Assembly (NCBI RefSeq): GCF_003573695.1
Contig: NC_039359.1
Location: forward strand, 87,958,566 to 88,022,565
Reading direction: 5' to 3'
Source: Papaver somniferum
Lineage: Eukaryota > Streptophyta > Magnoliopsida > Ranunculales > Papaveraceae
DNA: 64,000 nt
In this document: piece after piece, positions 34,884-46,035 of the stretch
How positions within the stretch are numbered: the stretch's first letter is position 1
How the letters are laid out: each line of letters begins with the position of its first letter
Program-made: the position numbers and the translations under genes
Notes under the pieces: model-generated
Databases searched by the model: none
The model's input: only the letters and a program-made list of their open reading frames with translations
Told to the model about the DNA's origin: nothing

Positions 34884-35183
34884 CCTTGTTTGTTTGCAGC
34901 TGACTCCGCGTCGGGATCTGATTGAATCCCTGACTCCGGCCGAGTCAGCAGTCAGATAGTTTGTTTTGCATTTTGAGTCAGATCTGACTCGACCTCTGAC
35001 TCAAACATAACCCCTGACTCGGACCGATTTGAGTCAGGTAACATAATACCCCTGACTCACGGGACCAAACCATTGACTTATGTATTTTGAGTCAGATGAG
35101 TCTCAAAACAAATGTATCGAGTCAGACCAGATGATTAAGGTGATTTCACTCAGATCCAGACGAGTCAGGAGTAAACAAACATG
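34884..35183. mobile_element. GAGTCA-rich small TIR element next to the RPT6 promoter
   Basis: About 300 bp with inverted ends CCTTGTTTGTTTGC..CTGACTCC and CCATGTTTGTTTACTCCTGA. The interior holds more than ten GAGTCA or TGACTC copies, including the palindrome GAGTCAGATCTGACTC (34975-34990). The duplicated RPT6 upstream unit does not show the same dense block at the equivalent place, consistent with an insertion. No target duplication was identified. Confidence 0.5.
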
Positions 35184-36218
35184 GTGCAACTCCATGTCTG
35201 ACTCAGACAGATCTGATTTGGTGTACACACCAAATTTAGAGATATTTCATATGTTTCGAGATTCAGAATATTTCTATAACCTTATATGTCAGAACCAATA
35301 TTAAGTTATATCTTATATGTAATGAGTTTCCATTGTCTAATGAGTTGTTTGTTTTTTCTGACTCAAGCGACTCGTCTAGATCTGACTCATTACGTTGTTT
35401 GTTTTTTCTGACTCAAGATATGATTCATTACGTTGAATCTAACTCTTTCTATCTAACTCATCACGTTTGAATAGTAGAATTACTTTTTTTTTTTTAAATT
35501 CCAGTCAAATATGTGCCCAGCAAGTCATAGCTCCGAGTCAGATGTATGAGCCGAGTCAGACCTCGAGTCAGACATCACAAACAAACAATTTGACTCTTCT
35601 GAATCAGATGCCAGTCATGCGCACCAAAAAAATATGGTGTAAGCTTCTAACTGGTATACATGCAGTTTAAACGCAGTGACACAAACAGAGGTGGTTGAGT
35701 GGTGTTGTTTTGATAATCGTTGAAATAAATTTGGAGTAGTGTTCGGCTAGGCAAGCCAGCGTAAATAAATCCGTCGATCTTCGGGAAATCTAGTCTTAAG
35801 AATTTACATGGGTCTAACCCTCCTCTTAACTACTACCACTCCTTAAAGCCCACTAAACTTCTGAGTGAGCGTCTGCTAAAAGAGGAAGTATGCCCGGTAC
35901 TTCCAAGACTCATTTCATATCCTGCCTCAACTTGCTTGAGAAAAAATGATTATGTCTATATTTATGCAGTAGCTAATTTAACTATATTATGAGGAAAAAC
36001 AAAGAAAAAGTATTACCTTCCAAGTATGATTGATTAGTTTCTCTAATAATTGATTAAAACGCCTAAGCGGCTTGTGGAATTATAAAAAACTAGTCTAGTA
36101 TTTATTATTTATCGCAGTTGGGACGAATTGAGCATTCGTAAAAAAAATCCCCAACTCCGCGGACATAAATTCCTAATTCAATGTTGTTTAAACGTGCGAT
36201 TGAAAAAGAAAAAAAAAT
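35184..36218. other. Remainder of duplicated RPT6 upstream unit A
   Basis: Non-coding. It matches unit B (about 36790-37430) through GTCAGAA.CAATATT, AATGAGTTGTTTG, further GAGTCAGA motifs (35510-35600), GAGGTGGTTGAGTGGTG, GATTAAAACGCCTAA and GACGAATTGAGCATT. This shows that the tandem duplication includes more than 1 kb upstream of RPT6. Confidence 0.65.
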
Positions 36219-37430
36219 CATATCTTTGACCAACAAACTAAAAGGGAAAAAACAAACAAAAGAAAAACCCTAGATTGTACAAAACACACCTTCGGAGTTA
36301 AGATCATTCCTTTGAGCTTCTAACCGATTTAGGTCAATAGTTTTCTTTTTCTCCGAGAGTACTAGCTCGTGAATGTTTGGTTCGATCATAGTATCTCTTC
36401 AAACCTTCACCAAGACATGTTCTTATTGTACAAACTAATTCTTTTGCTATTGCTTGTAGTTGATATGTGTCAACTTTCATTGTCGCCATTGTTATTTAAA
36501 ATCAATTTCTTCTAAGAATTTTTTTCTCGTCTGATCTCTCTGGAGAGATTAAGTATTGATTCTTTCTACAAGTTTTGTTATCACTGTTTTCTTGTATTAG
36601 GGGAAATCGAGTCCCCCCCTTAATAGGAAAGACGTTATGAGTTTACTCCCTTTTTGGTTAAATGTTGGGGTTCACACCTTTTTATGTTTTGATATGCGGG
36701 ATATGAATCTAAATCGATGTATGACTTGTTCTTATTCAAATGGCATATCATTTATTTTTATTTTATTTTTCTGATGTCCGACTTAAGATCTTATTATTCT
36801 CATACATCTGACTTAGAGGTATTTGATATTTGTCCAGATTCAAAACATCTTTATAATCATACGTCAGAATCAATATTTTTAAGTTAGATGTAGTGAGTTC
36901 CCATCGTCTAACGAGTTGTTTGGTTTATCTGACTCAAGTGACTCGTTTCGTTCTGACTCATTTTTTAATTCTAGTCAAATTTATGCCAAGCAAGTCATAT
37001 CTCCGAGCCAGATGTATGAGCTGAGTCAGATCTCGAGTGAGACATCATTAACAAACAGTTTGACTCGCCCGAATCAGATGTGAGTCATACCACCCACCCA
37101 AACAAATATAATATAAGTGTCTAACTCGTATATCTACAGCTTAAATGTAGTGACACAAGCAGGGGTGGTTGAGTGGTGTTGTTTTGATAATTGTTGAAAT
37201 AATTTGGATGTAGTAGCCAATTTACCTATATTATGAGAAAAAATAAATAAATATTACGTGTCATTTCTCTAAAAATTGATTAAAACGCCTAAAAATTGAA
37301 GCATCTTGCGGCATTAAAATTATCTTTCGTAATTGGGATGGATTGAGCATTTGTGATTTTTTTTTCTATCCCCCACACATAAATACCTGGTCTCGTTGTT
37401 ACTTAAACGTACAGTTCCAAAAGAAAAAAA
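36219..37430 (-). pseudogene. RPT6 partial duplicate B: exon 1 plus upstream region
   Basis: 36219-36492 is a decayed copy of RPT6 exon 1 with the start of intron 1 (CCTTCGGAGTTAAGATCATTC, AACCTTCACCAAGAC, TTGTCGCCATTG), on the same strand as the gene. Small indels break its frame, for example an added stretch in GTTTGGTTCGATCATAGTATC and loss of codons near 36430-36450. The upstream DNA then repeats unit A. No exon 2 follows on its downstream side, because unit A directly abuts. It is a promoter-bearing fragment without a gene body. Confidence 0.85.
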
Positions 37431-37819
37431 AACACTTTAACCTTCACGAAACTGCAGTGTGGTGATGTAAATCAAACTAGAGGCCTTTAGTCTACACTCA
37501 ATTAAAACTTTATGGAGTTCGTTCGTTCATAATGTCCATATTTGCACACATGCATTCAGCTATTTAATGTTAAAAAAGTTGTAGATATGCAAAGGTACCT
37601 TATATGTCATAATATCATTGATAAATAAGTAAGTCAATAATCGAGTTATAATCTAGAATTCTAGAAACAATTGAAAATTAATATTTTACAAAAAAAAAAA
37701 AAAAAAACTCCAGAGATAAGCATACAATTTATGATCCTTTGAGATATTCTTAAGACTCGATTTTAATTTGGATAAATTTCTTCTTAGAATATATGTTAAG
37801 TGATCTTGATTTTGAATTG

Positions 37820-38585
37820 ATTAGATGTTGCAGCTCTTCTCTGAGCATCCTCGCTGTACATAACATAACCAACCATTTAAACATTAAAAATATGAACCGT
37901 AACTTTAGACATAATAATAATTGGGACACGACTAGCATTCCCATAGGAATCATTAAACTATCACAATTATTTCCAAGAATAAAACACAAAAAAAGCTTCT
38001 TCTTTTTTTAATACAAGCAGCAATCTCATGTTGTTATACAATGGTAGATTCTTCTAACAATATACATGACCGTAACAGCCTTTCAAACTACATAGTAACA
38101 TCACGCCATGTGTGATTAGAGTGCAGGCATTACACTCCAGATTCCTCAATTGCAGAGAATTCTTGTTTCAACTAGAGAAAAAATAGCCTAATAAATCTGC
38201 AAACTCATAATCAAGTATATTCGTTCCCCATTAAATTCCTAATCCCCAATTACCCTAAAAGATTCAAACTTGTAATTAATTAAGTAAACCCATGATAAAA
38301 ATAAATTCCTTTGAAGCAAATCTAATTTCAGTTACCATATAAAGGTTCAAAAATCATATATTTGACGAACAAACCCGGGGTGGGGTGGGGTGGGCTGGGG
38401 GTACTAGATTGTATAAAATGCACATCTACAGTTAATATCATTCTGTTGGGCATTTAACTAATTTAGGTCATTTGTTTTCTTTTGCTCCAAGAGTACTAGA
38501 TCGTGCATGTTTTGTTTATAGAATCTCTTCAAACCTTCAACAAGACCTGCTCATGACTTACATATTGCATCTTTTGCATTTGTTT
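37820..38585 (-). pseudogene. RPT6 partial duplicate C: end of exon 2, intron 1, exon 1
   Basis: GCAGCTCTTCTCTGAGCATCC at 37830 matches the acceptor side of RPT6 exon 2. Intron 1 text follows (ATTATTTCCAAGAATAAAACAC, TTCCTCAATTGCAGAGAA, CCCCAATTACCCTAAAA), then a decayed exon 1 (TTTTGCTCCAAGAGTACTAG, TTCAAACCTTCAACAAGACC) to about 38585. There a gypsy LTR cuts it within the codons for the N-terminal Ala-rich piece. It is the third copy of this region in the window. Confidence 0.85.
38377..38400 (+). repeat. G-run tract GGGGTGGGGTGGGGTGGGCT (candidate G-quadruplex)
   Basis: Five runs of three to four G separated by single T or CT, inside RPT6 duplicate C at the place where the intact gene has a purine-rich CAAAAGGGGGAAAAGC. 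Four or more G-runs with one-base loops fit the usual quadruplex rule. Confidence 0.8.
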
Positions 38586-38917
38586 TGTTATAATAACACA
38601 ACATCTAGACAACAGATTGATAGAAAAATGGGGATAGAATGGTATTGAACACCTCCTGAATTGAAGATCCAGGCCAAAACTCTGTGCAAATATGCGCAGC
38701 CAAATAGGTTTACTTCATTCAATTTCAAATAGTTTCAACACACGGTTGTCTTACAACTTAAATGACCAATAATTAGACCTAATTCTTACACAATGTATGA
38801 AGGGCACATGTCCTCAATTAAACGGACAGAAGCAACTAATAACAAAATTGATAAGCACGCCTAGATAGTTACTACATGCAGACCAATAGGACAACCCTTA
38901 CTGTTGATAATGCAACA
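38586..38917 (-). repeat. 3' LTR of the gypsy fragment
   Basis: 332 bp, TGTTGCATTATCAAC...TTATAACA on the minus strand. It matches the plus-strand LTR at 39692-40016, so the two are in inverted orientation. Confidence 0.85.
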
Positions 38918-39665
38918 TTGCCCCCCTGAACAGGATCCTTGTCCTCAAGGATAAACCGTGGATAATGAGCTTTAATATTTGTAGTGGCTTTCCAAGAAGC
39001 GTCTTCAGGAGAAGAATTGGTCCATTGGATGAGCACCTGAGGAACGAGCTTTTTTCCTATGAGCACAGTTTTGTGACCCAACACCTTTTCTGGAAGCATG
39101 ATTATATCTCTTGTAAGATCAACAACAGGCAGTGTAGGAGAAGGAGTGTACCTGAGGCCGATGTGTTTCTTTAACTGAGAAACATGGAACACTGGGTGAA
39201 TACGAGAGTTAGATGGAAAATCCAATCTGTAAGCTACTTTTCCCACCTTCTGCAAGATTGGAAATGGACCGTAGAACTTAGCTGAGAGCTTGAAGTTCTT
39301 TCTTAAAGCAACAGAGGCATGTTTGTAAGGTTGAAGCCTCAAGTATACTAAGTCTCCCACTTAAAATGTTTTTCAACTCTATAAGCATCAGCATATAGAT
39401 ACATTCTCTCTTGTGCCTTCTGAATAGATTCTTTGAGTAAGTCTAGCATAGAGGCTCTTTCCTTTAAGTATGTTTCCATTGCAGCTACAGAAGTGGTGGA
39501 AGTAGTAGGGAGAGCCATGTGTGGAGGAACATATCCATATAAAGCTTGAAATGGAGACATCTGCAATCCTCTGTGAAAGCTTGTGTTATACCACCATTCG
39601 GCTAGTGCTAGCCATTGTCTACAGTTGCTTGGTTTATGGACAGTGAGGCATCTCAGAATGCCTAT
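38586..39665 (-). mobile_element. 3' end of a chromovirus-like Ty3/gypsy element (integrase end and LTR)
   Basis: On the minus strand the frame reads LRCLTVHKPSN...WLALAEWWYNTSFH, then SPFQALYGYVPP (39348-39566), the GPY/F-type linker FYGPFPILQKVGKVAYRLD and HPVFHVSQLKKHIG. A chromodomain-like tail (VLIQWTNSSPEDASWK) follows in 38872-39360. The purine tract CAGGGGGGCAA precedes an LTR at 38586-38917. The rest of pol is missing: homology stops at about 39665, close to an LTR in the opposite orientation. Confidence 0.88.
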
Positions 39666-39691
39666 TTTTGTACAGTATGTTTATGTATCAA

Positions 39692-40016
39692 TGTTGCATT
39701 CTCAACAATAAGGGTTGTCCCGTTGGTCTGCCTGTAGTAACTATCTAGGCGTGCTTATCAATTCTGTTATTAGCTGATTCTTGATTGAGGACACGTTCCC
39801 TTCATCCATTGTGTAAGAATTAGGTCTAGTTATTGGTCATTTAAGTTGTAAGAGAACCGTGTGTTGAAACTATATGAAATTGAATGAAGTAAACTTATTT
39901 GGCTGCGCATATTTGCATAGAGTTTTGTCCTGGATCTTCGATTCAGGAGGTGTTCAACACCATTTTATCCCCATTTTTCTATCAATCTGTTGTTTAGTTA
40001 TCGTGTTATCACAACA
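39692..40016 (+). repeat. 5' LTR of the gypsy gag fragment
   Basis: 325 bp, TGTTGCATTCTCAACAATAA...TATCACAACA, ending in TG...CA form just before the primer-binding site. Confidence 0.85.
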
Positions 40017-41105
40017 ATTGGCATCAGAGCCATTCGAAATCCATCAAAAAAAATTTTACAATGACATTGAAGGCAGTTGAGGAAGATGTAGATCAATTGA
40101 AGGCTTCTCAAGCTAAACTACATTCAAATTTTGATACCTTATCAACTAAGCTAGCATCCAAGTTCGATTATGTGGCAACCAATCTCAATAGCACCTTACA
40201 GGAAAACAATCACAATCTAGTAAGCTTATTCATTAGACCTTACAAAAGCAATCATCAAGTTCATACTGAAGATGCCAGTGGATCTAATATATTTGATATT
40301 GATGATCAGGGTTTTTCTCACCACCGTCAACCAATGTATTCCCACCGTATTCCTAAGCTGGATTTCCGAAGATTTGATGGTTACAATCCTAGAGGTTGGA
40401 TTCAGAAAGTTGAGCGCTATTTCAACTCCATGACATTGAAAAACACAAAAAGGTTAATATTGCTGCAATATACCTTGAGAGTAAGGCTGAAAAGTGGTTT
40501 TTAAACTTTCAAGTTAATAGACATAGAATAACTTGGCATGATCTAGTTACACATTTATGTGCTCGTTTTGAAAACCCCGTGGATGAGAATTTTGTTGGTA
40601 GCTTTAACAAATTGGTACAACAATCATCTGTAGATGAGTAATATGAGGAATTTGAATCACTCAAAGCTTTAATGCTTAAAATGAACCCATTCTTTAGTGA
40701 ATCTTATTTCATTATGAGTTTCTTAAGTGGTTTAAAGGATGAAATAGGTAAATCTGTTTCCATGTTTCACCCTCAGACCCTATCAAATGCTTTTTCTCTA
40801 GCTAGACTACAAGAACAAAAGCTAGCTCTAACAGCTACTGCCACCAAACCTTTCACTACGTCCTTCAATAGTCCATTTGCTTCAACTAGACAGTATCCTT
40901 CTACATCATTTATACCCATTCTAACTTCACCAAAATATGCACCCATCACTCCCAAGTCCATTTTCACCCCTCCAACAAAGTCCAATCCCCAAACTCATAT
41001 AATTAAAAGACTCTCTCAGGTTGACATGGACAAAAGACGAGCTCAGGGATTATGCTAAAATTGTGATGTTGTTTATAGACCTGGACACTTGTGTAAGGGA
41101 AAATA
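39692..41105 (+). mobile_element. 5' end of a Ty3/gypsy element (LTR, primer-binding site, gag)
   Basis: An LTR (39692-40016) is followed by ATTGGCATCAGAGCC, a Met-tRNA-type primer-binding site. A gag frame opens at 40061 with the coiled-coil-like AVEEDVDQLKASQAKLHSNF. It goes on to RIPKLDFRRFDGYNPRGWIQ, the typical gypsy gag entry, and after a frame break to 40672-41058 (SYFIMSFLSGLKDEIGKSV, LARLQEQKLAL). A CCHC knuckle remnant (LC.NCDVVYRPGHLCKGK) ends the piece at about 41105. No pol follows; a different element begins there. It probably belongs to the same family as the minus-strand 3' end to its left. Confidence 0.88.
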
Positions 41106-41109
41106 GAAG

Positions 41110-42189
41110 ATTTACATGCTCCAAATGGATACTGCCGAGTCTGCATGGAGGTGTATGATTATCCTTACGAACCCATATCTGTGAAGGATTTTCCGAGTTC
41201 TTCTTTAACCGATTTTGTATACTACCTTTTTGACTTGTTCGAATATTCGTGGACCAAGCAGCAATGACATTCCTAGAATTTTTTTTTACTTGAATATGTT
41301 TTCATCCCAAGAGGTTCAGACATTCGAATATCAGTGACTCTTCAGAATTAAATTTAAGGTGTTTTGGAGACGACCAAACTTATAGTTTTCCAATCTCAAT
41401 TTACACTTTCTTTAAACATGTCCTTTAGTGTTGCAATAGAAGCACACTTTCTGATTTTCAATGAAATTAGAATAGCTAGTCTTATCATACTAGTTTTGCG
41501 AAGAACTCTTCTTCTTTAGAGACATATTTTTTTCTTGGTCAGAGAAATTTAACTGATCATCTCTTGATAAAATACTAGTACTTTGTTTAACAGTTTCTGA
41601 GTGCGATTTTGTTAGTTTATCATGAACAACAAGTGTTCTTACCTTTCTAACTCATCAGCCTTTTCAGAAGCTATAATCGGGTAGATTGTTTGGATTCACT
41701 ATCGCAACATGAAGTAGTATTCTTACTCAACAATTTTTAGGTTTCTAAGGCATTATCTTTAAGTTTAGCCTCGAGCGAAATAAGTTTCAAGTTCACTTTG
41801 GCTTGTTCTTCAAGAAGAATCCTTGTTCTAAAATCTTATTCAAAAATTATACCAATGAGAGTATTAACTTTTTGTATCAGCCAGTTGACCTCTGAAGACT
41901 TAAATCCTACATGTTTTAAAATATCAGTACTTTATTTGGCTGTTTCTGGTTCTAATTCTGAGTCAGATTCATCAGTAAGATAATAGGGGTAACACTTACC
42001 AATATTCGACTGTTTTATGGGAAAAAAGTGTTCATCTATATGAGAGTTTAAAAACTTAGTATCTTTACAGAATCCATAATAACAGTGTTTTCCAAACTAA
42101 TGGTAGATTTCGTCTCTGTCCATATAGTCAGATTGCTTCAAACACAGACTTATTAGGTCTTTCGCGTGTTTTCCTGCTCTAATACCAAT
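41110..42189 (-). mobile_element. SIRE/Maximus-like copia gag region, decayed
   Basis: Minus-strand text includes a zinc knuckle core ENQKVCFYCNTKGH near 41430-41460 and Lys/Ser-rich stretches, with many stops. The primer-binding site ATTGGTATTAGAGCAGG (complement of 42174-42190) lies at its upstream end next to an LTR. The downstream (pol) part is absent; at about 41110 it meets the gypsy gag fragment. Confidence 0.7.
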
Positions 42190-43990
42190 TGAAAATGTGG
42201 GGGTACCAAAATACACCATCAACCTTTTCTTAGGCAACCTGTCTGGACTAAACTCAAATACAATTCCAAGATTTAAAAATTAATGAATCCTAATCGGAAA
42301 TTATATGAAGAGTTTATATCTCTTTCTCTCACAATCAATATGTAAACAGAGACAAGTTCGTGAACCTGGTTAAACCGTGAGAGTATTGGAACGATTCCAA
42401 AGATCAATATCCAAGATCAATCAAGTCGTATCCAATAATTACGATGGACGTATCTACTTTGATTGATTTACGTACATCCTGTAATATTTTAAATATAAAG
42501 ATAATCTATATAATGCGGAAAAAGAAATAACATAGACACCAGAAATTTTTAATGAGGAAACCGCAAATATAAAAAAATCATGGGACCTAGTCCAGATTTG
42601 AACACCAAACTGTATTAAGCCGCTATAGACACTAGCCTACTACAAATAACTTCAAACTGTAATGTAGTTGAGACCAAATCAACCGTTATGGCAATTCAAT
42701 TACAATTATGCTCCTTATGCCTCTTGAATCTCCCAAGATTCTGCGCCATTGATTCCCTTAACTGACATCCTTTACATCCTAAGGGTTGCTTGAACTCAAT
42801 TGAAGACTTTAAACCAATATGCCTCCCATAGATAAGCCTATATATGATTTCTGTTTTGACCAAAGATCAAGTTGAGATAAGAAATCGTTTGCAATAGACA
42901 AAGTCTAGCAAACCTCAAAATCCGGTACTTACGACTCCTGATGATCAACCTAGATTATTATTCACCTTACAAGTAATTCCTACTCCGATTTCAACTAAAA
43001 AATTGTTATAGAGTAATATACCTATGGAATCACAACGTTCGAGATGAAGTAACTTTGCAATTTCTATCTATCTCGCTTGTCGGAGCTAATGGCTCAACAA
43101 TCATTAGCAAGATCGGGATGTAAGAACTATTAAGATAAAGATAGTTGGACCCGAGTTCTCGAATCCCTAAGCAAAGTATTTTTAGTCGCTAAACCTAAAA
43201 AGGTTTAAAGGAGAGGACGATTCTAGTTTACAACTAGGACACAGATGAATAGTGTCGGGAATTCAAATATCCCAGTTGCTTGAGGTTCTCCTTATATAGA
43301 CTTTTAAGATCAAGGTTGCTTTGGAATCAAGCAATCAATATTCACAATTAGATGAAAACTTGACTTGAGATCAACATAACAGAATATACACCCTGGTTAA
43401 GATGAATCGTAACCAAACCATGTACAATAACTTATTCATGAACGATTAACGGAAACTAGCCAGACGAACTATAAGCTTAATCATTTTCATATAACACTTT
43501 AAGACTTTAGTCTTGAGTCACAATAATGTGATCAAATATGTCTAAAATGTTTTTTTAGAGAGTTTCTCATATGCTGATTATCTCATGGAAATAATTCTAA
43601 TGCATCTAAAAACATTCGACAGGGTAAGTACATATACTTGATATGTGTACTTACTTCCATCTTGTGAGTTATTTTGACATGGTAAGTGTACCGGGTTTGT
43701 ATACCTTTAAGATAAAACGAGTTCAGGACTCCACAGAACTTTTCAGGTATGCATACTAGGTATGTGTACCATCAAGAGTTCACGAGTCAACAAACTTTTT
43801 TGGGTTTGCATACTTGGTATGTGTACCAAAAGTTATTGCCGAACTATAGCTACATCGGTACGTATACTGGGTACATGTACTACGGCTTCGGACCTATAAA
43901 AGTTGCGCTAGTATGTAAGCTGGTACGTGTACTGTCATGTATCCAGATTTCAAGTAGTTTTATATCTCTCTAATAATCAATTTGAAACAC
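42190..43990 (-). repeat. SIRE/Maximus-like 5' LTR, truncated
   Basis: It starts on the plus strand as TGAAAATGTGGGGGT, the complement of the end of the solo LTR at 15110-17511. It shares GAGGAAACCGC and AATGCGGAAA...AAATAACA with it. It carries GGTATGCATACTAGG and GGTATGTGTACC-type motif pairs between about 43620 and 43940. The outer end (TGTTACAG...) is missing, so it is cut at about 43990. Confidence 0.75.
43625..43940. repeat. Array of GTATGCATAC / GTACATATAC motif pairs
   Basis: Pairs such as GTACATATAC..GATATGTGTACT (43627), GGTAAGTGTACC..TTTGTATACC (43680), GGTATGCATAC..GGTATGTGTACC (43747), TTTGCATAC..GGTATGTGTACC (43804), GGTACGTATAC..GGTACATGTAC (43857) and GTATGTAAGC..GGTACGTGTAC (43911). 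They are about 55-65 bp apart, in the truncated LTR. Confidence 0.85.
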
Positions 43991-45130
43991 TCACGAATAC
44001 CATTAATGACACGTATCACTTGATGGGCTTTTGGGATTGCCTATATTATAATAACCGCAATCGCACGGTGTCTAACTAGTAGACAGAGGCAAGTACGGGT
44101 CATTCCCACGAGGAGCAGTGGAAATACTGTAATCAATATCTCTAATAATCAGAAATAATGTTTTTTTTTTGAGATTTTTATAATTGAGAAATGTAAAATG
44201 AAATAATAAAATTAAACTAAAGTAATAAAAGAAATTCAATGGGAGAGTCGGTAACCAGGGTTTATGGTATCCACCACAACTTCTATTCAATTACTGAAAC
44301 GAAACATAATCCATGAATATTTGTCTATTGTTCGTTCTATCGACATCACCTATTATAAGTATTAGAGTCGCAAATATCGCTGAGACACCCTAAGCATGGT
44401 ACATCAAAAGACTAAACCAAAGCATGCACCATCAAATTGAGTTAGCGAGAAAATTACACGAAACTAAATATAAGTTCATAAATTTTATTTGGCTTTTCTA
44501 AGCATAACCCATCAAACAAATTAACCAAGCATGGATCATCAAATAATAAGACAAACATATTTGTAAAACTATCGATTACGTACATAGGTTTTAATACCGG
44601 TGAAGCAACAACTTGTATTTCGATTAATCAATAAATATTATTCAAGAATTAATCTAATCAAATCATAATAGTCTTTTGCTAAATATTATTCAAATGAAAA
44701 TAGCCTAATACTCTTTGTGGTTTCAACATAAACCCTAGTGACATGGCTTTCTCAAAAGCCATAAACAAATCAAAGATAATCACTAGCAAATCAAAATGGA
44801 AATGAAATCACAAGAATTGCAAACCCTTATTTTCACTTCCGTAGTCGCGCCTTTCTTTTCTCTTCTTTGGTTTCGGCCTCTCGCAAGAGAGAGCTCCCAA
44901 AATCTTCCTCCCAAAACAGTCACCAGAACACCCCCCCCCCCTTTTTCTTCTTCACAATACAGAAAATATATACCAAATAAAGGTGTGTTGTTATTTTCTT
45001 AATTATCCTTAATTGAAACTTGCATGGTGGTCATCAATGTGATCTCCCCATATATATTCTTCTTCATTTTGCTTGCATGCATATTTGGTAGACTTAAAAA
45101 GAATCCCACGGGTGAGAAAGCAAAATCTTT
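43991..45130. mobile_element. Likely LTR-retrotransposon leader fragment (unclassified)
   Basis: GCAATCGCACGGTGTCTAAC and CAAGTACGGGTCATTCCCAC, followed by GAGGAGCAGTGG, recall the conserved leader of large non-autonomous plant retrotransposons in reverse orientation. The rest (to about 45130) is AT-rich and non-coding, with a poly-C tract at 44932-44942. No LTR boundary was identified. Confidence 0.35.
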
Positions 45131-46035
45131 TTAATTCATTTTCTCCCTCCAATAATATATTCACTTGGACCCATTTATTTGTTCCAATATTCCACTATCT
45201 AACAAGATTTCCTTAACATCTAATGCCTTTTCAACTTCCCAAAACTGGACATGTAAATATGCGACGACACATGGCATAGTAACCCACTATAATGTTTTCT
45301 GCTTGCAATTTGCTGAAAATCACACGACTGTTCATCTGAGCCCCACAAAACCATGATTCAGGGGAAAGCATGTGTACGTGCTTGACCTCCTTGTTTTTAA
45401 TTAGACCGTCCCACTTGTGTATCATCCCTTCTCTGTCTCGTTTTGGTTTCTCGGGTAACCTTACTGTTTTTTTTTGTGGCAAGCACTGTTTTAGTTTCAC
45501 ATTTCGCCATTTATTTTTGGATGATTGAATTTACTTCTACTTTCTACAAAAACATTAAAATAGTATTATTAGCAACAATATCGAGTCCTAGCTAATATAA
45601 ATATGGGTACAAAATATAGCACATACGTGCTTATCATCACTGTTCCAGGATATTTTTCAAATGATTAACTTGAATCATGATTTAGGTCATAAAAATAAAT
45701 TATTCTTAACCAAATTTATCAAGTTTGAAAAAATGTTTTTAAGCTTAGTCAACATATTTCGAGGATAATTAACAAGATAAACTTGTCTCAAAATTTATAT
45801 TACGCAGGTAAAGTCCAATTTAGTCATGCGACGTTGTCTCATGGATAGAAATGTGAAAATTTTAGTAATGGGTGGTTCAGTCTTCACTTACCTTTTATTG
45901 ATGAAGTTCTCCAAAAGCTTCGTTTGATCTTCGCCTTCAAACGGTAGAACTCAGTGATGTCTGGTACTTAACTACACACTTCTATCATAATCCGATATTT
46001 GAATAAATGTAGACTAGATCAAGATATAGTTTTGA
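45131..46035. other. Non-coding stretch, nothing recognised
   Basis: AT-rich DNA without a frame or repeat that I recognise. Confidence 0.5.

Noticed and set aside
35690..35730. tRNA-like text (GAGGTGGTTGAGTGGTG)
   Set aside because: No acceptor stem, anticodon arm or T-loop could be placed; it is part of the duplicated RPT6 upstream unit.
40061..41058. A host gene at the gag frames
   Set aside because: An LTR and a Met-tRNA-type primer-binding site lie directly upstream, and the protein has the gypsy gag pattern.
44796..45002. Small plus-strand frame with PPPPFSSS
   Set aside because: Caused by a poly-C tract in an apparent retroelement leader; no motif or conserved start context.
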